Source: Flavobacteriales bacterium
GTDB lineage: Bacteria > Bacteroidota > Bacteroidia > Flavobacteriales_F > PHOS-HE28
Assembly: GCA_013360395.1 (NCBI GenBank)
Contig: JABWBQ010000032.1
Coordinates: 1-34,920, forward strand
Length of the DNA stretch: 34,920 nucleotides
Direction of reading: 5' to 3'
Shown here: positions 33,223 to 34,920 of the stretch, piece after piece
How positions within the stretch are numbered: position 1 is the first letter of the stretch
Layout: each line of letters begins with the position of its first letter
Position numbers and translations under genes: made by a program
Notes under the pieces: model-generated
The model's input: only the letters and a program-made list of their open reading frames with translations
Told to the model about the DNA's origin: nothing
The model's database searches: none

Positions 33223-34182
33223 ATGGACTTCGCGATCGTTCGGCATGCGTGGTGGCGGGCTGGGGCCCGGTGGGCGGTTTTCGCGGCGGCCGTGGCCTGG
33301 GCGCTGTATGCCGCCAGCGGTGCCCAAGGTACGCCCTGGCCGGTGGCGGTGGCCGGCCCGCTGGCCGGGTTGGTGTTGCCGGTGGTGGCCGCCTTGGCCG
33401 TGGTCAATTGGTGGCTGGAATCCGTGAAGTGGCGCCTGCTGGTCCGTCCGCTGGTGCCCCTTACGGGCCCGGCGGCGTTCCGCGCCACGCTGAGCGGCAC
33501 CACCCTGGGCCTGGTGACGCCCAACCGCACCGGGGAGTTCCTGGGGCGCATCGCCCACCTGCCGGCCCCTTTGCGCACGGGTGCCGCGCTGGCATCCCTG
33601 CCCGGCAGCATCGCCCAGTTCGCCGTCACCATGGTGGCGGGTGCCGTGGGGCTGGTGGCCTTGGGCAGCCTGGCCGCGCGCGAACTGCCCGTGCCTTCCG
33701 TGCTGCTGACGACCTTGGCCATCGGCATCGCCGTGCCGTCCGTGTGGCTGGTGCGCCCGGCCCGCCTCGGAGCGCTGCTGCAGCGTTTGCCGCTGCCCCG
33801 GTCCTTCCGCCCGGCCGTACGCGCCCTGGCCGAAGGGAAGGGACGCCCCGCCCCGGCCATCCTGGCCTTGAGCGCCCTGCGCTACCTGGTCTTCACCCTG
33901 CAGTTCGTGCTGCTGCTGTTGCTCTTCGCCCCGGAGGTGGCCTGGCCCCATGCCTGCGGCGCTGTGCCGGTCATCTTCCTCATCACCACCCTGGTGCCCA
34001 CGGCCGTGCTCACCGAGCTGGGGGTGCGCGGCTCGGTGGCCGTGGCCGTGCTGGCCCCCCTGAAGGTGGGTGCCCTGCCCGTGCTGTCGGCCACCTTCAC
34101 GCTGTGGCTCGCGAACCTGGCCCTGCCGGCCATCGTGGGCGGGGTGATGCTGGTGATGGCCCGTCGCGGCCCCCGGGCATGA
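33223..34182 (+). CDS. Flippase-like (lysylphosphatidylglycerol synthase transmembrane-domain family) membrane protein
   Basis: 319 residues with about eight hydrophobic segments. The pattern matches the UPF0104/YbhN family, related to the flippase half of MprF: WWLESVKWRLLVRPLVPLTG, FRATLSGTTLGLVTPNRTGEFLGR (the conserved TPxRxGE loop), and a C-terminal FLITTLVPTAVLTELGVRGS loop. Members are thought to flip or transport lipid-linked molecules, but this one has no MprF synthase domain. It overlaps the following glycosyltransferase start by four bases (ATGA), so the pair probably acts on the same glycolipid or lipid carrier; that is inference. The start codon overlaps the possible long form of ruvC on the other strand. 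Confidence 0.85.
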   Translation: MDFAIVRHAWWRAGARWAVFAAAVAWALYAASGAQGTPWPVAVAGPLAGLVLPVVAALAVVNWWLESVKWRLLVRPLVPLTGPAAFRATLSGTTLGLVTPNRTGEFLGRIAHLPAPLRTGAALASLPGSIAQFAVTMVAGAVGLVALGSLAARELPVPSVLLTTLAIGIAVPSVWLVRPARLGALLQRLPLPRSFRPAVRALAEGKGRPAPAILALSALRYLVFTLQFVLLLLLFAPEVAWPHACGAVPVIFLITTLVPTAVLTELGVRGSVAVAVLAPLKVGALPVLSATFTLWLANLALPAIVGGVMLVMARRGPRA

Positions 34183-34920
34183 GCGGCTGGTTCCTCTGGC
34201 TGTTGACGGTCCTCGGCCTGGCCCTGGTCTTTGCGGCCCTGGTGCGGCAGTGGACGGCCTCCTTCGGCGCGGCCCTTCGCGCCGGCGTGCCGACGGCCGA
34301 GGCCGTGCCGCTGACCGTGCTCATCCCGGCGCGCAACGAGGCCGAACGCATCACGCCCCTGCTGCAGGACCTGGCGTCGCAGCGCCCCGTAGCCCCGCCG
34401 GAGGTGATCGTGGTGGACGATGCCTCGGAGGACGGCACCTTGGAACGGGCGAGGTCCATGGCGGAACGTTGGCCGGTGCTGCGTGTGATCGCCCTGCAGG
34501 GCACCACGGGCAAGAAGGCGGCTCTGGAGGCGGGCATGGCCGCCGCCACGCACCCCGTGGCGCTCTTCACCGATGCCGACGTGCGCTGCGGGCCGGGCCG
34601 CAGTGATGCCTTCGGACGCACTTGGAAAGCCCTGGCGCCGGACCTGCTGCTGGGACCGGTGTTCCTACGGGAAGCGCACGGCCTGTGGGGCCGGTACCAG
34701 CGCGAGGAACAGGCGGTGCTGCTGGGCGTGGCCGCGGGCAGCGCCCTCTCGGGGACCGCCCTGTTGGCCAATGGCGCCAACCTGGCCGTGCGCCGTGCCC
34801 TGTTCACTGCCATGGGCGGCTATGCCGCCGACCGCCACTGGGCTTCCGGCGACGACATGTTCCTGCTGCGGCGGGTGCAAAGGGCCGGCGGGCGCGTGGC
34901 CTTCGTGGCCGATCCGACGC
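34179..34920 (+). CDS. Family 2 glycosyltransferase, 3' truncated by the window
   Basis: At least 247 residues, still open at the right edge. It begins with a membrane helix (WFLWLLTVLGLALVFAALV), followed by the GT-A domain: VLIPARNEAERI, EVIVVDDASEDGT (nucleotide-sugar binding), FTDADV (the DxD motif that holds the metal and sugar nucleotide), NGANLAVRR and SGDDMFLLRRV (the ED-type acceptor base region). This is the processive-looking GT2 arrangement seen in membrane glycosyltransferases. The donor and acceptor cannot be named. It is translationally coupled to the flippase-like gene upstream. Confidence 0.9.
   Translation, partial: MSGWFLWLLTVLGLALVFAALVRQWTASFGAALRAGVPTAEAVPLTVLIPARNEAERITPLLQDLASQRPVAPPEVIVVDDASEDGTLERARSMAERWPVLRVIALQGTTGKKAALEAGMAAATHPVALFTDADVRCGPGRSDAFGRTWKALAPDLLLGPVFLREAHGLWGRYQREEQAVLLGVAAGSALSGTALLANGANLAVRRALFTAMGGYAADRHWASGDDMFLLRRVQRAGGRVAFVADPT

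Overview
The window is GC-rich DNA from a member of the Bacteroidota, most likely a Flavobacteriales-type lineage known from metagenomes. The evidence is: proteins with type IX secretion (T9SS) C-terminal sorting domains, a PorV/PorQ-family protein, a TonB-dependent receptor with a carboxypeptidase-like N-terminal domain, a bacterial GGGP-synthase-family enzyme, and repeated TAnnTTTG-type promoter boxes, which are characteristic of this phylum. I saw no rRNA, tRNA or CRISPR array, and no transposase.

Layout. Bases 1-1662 form one open frame that joins most of an M14 zinc carboxypeptidase to the back half of a D-2-hydroxyacid dehydrogenase. The join is near base 955 and looks like an assembly chimera or a recombination scar. 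Next come a glycerophosphodiester phosphodiesterase lipoprotein, aspartate kinase (minus), a four-helix-bundle protein (minus), a tandem-repeat array, a GNAT acetyltransferase (minus), and then fructose-1,6-bisphosphatase with a DUF1697 protein. A pirin (minus) faces away from mfd. The mfd gene carries three in-frame insertions of short-repeat DNA. Its 3' end is duplicated (164 bp, 3 mismatches) on either side of a HigB-HigA toxin-antitoxin pair. A DUF2130 coiled-coil protein with a nuclease-like motif follows.

Bases 13.7-17.2 kb hold two secreted T9SS substrates, one of them an M43 metalloprotease. A membrane-bound TPR-adenylate cyclase and a GGGP synthase (both minus) come next, then ahcY with a good terminator. 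A second repeat array, a Rieske-like lipoprotein that lacks the usual iron-sulfur ligands (minus) and a small basic secreted protein follow. From 22.6 to 31.6 kb there is a three-gene operon: TonB-dependent receptor, a 1367-residue T9SS-targeted surface protein, and a PorV/PorQ-family protein. The window closes with greA-HIT, ruvC (minus), a flippase-like membrane protein and a family 2 glycosyltransferase cut by the right edge.

How it works together. Most genes are ordinary housekeeping functions: lysine/threonine biosynthesis, gluconeogenesis, the methyl cycle, transcription-coupled repair, Holliday junction resolution and transcript cleavage. The unusual parts are: (1) the toxin-antitoxin cassette that has captured the 3' end of mfd; (2) families of 7- and 9-base repeats found in or between genes and, in mfd and the GNAT gene, translated in frame; (3) the receptor / giant surface protein / PorV-like operon, which reads like a dedicated cell-surface assembly with its own export shuttle; and (4) five genes whose promoter box lies only 4-6 bases before the ATG, which predicts leaderless or almost leaderless messages.
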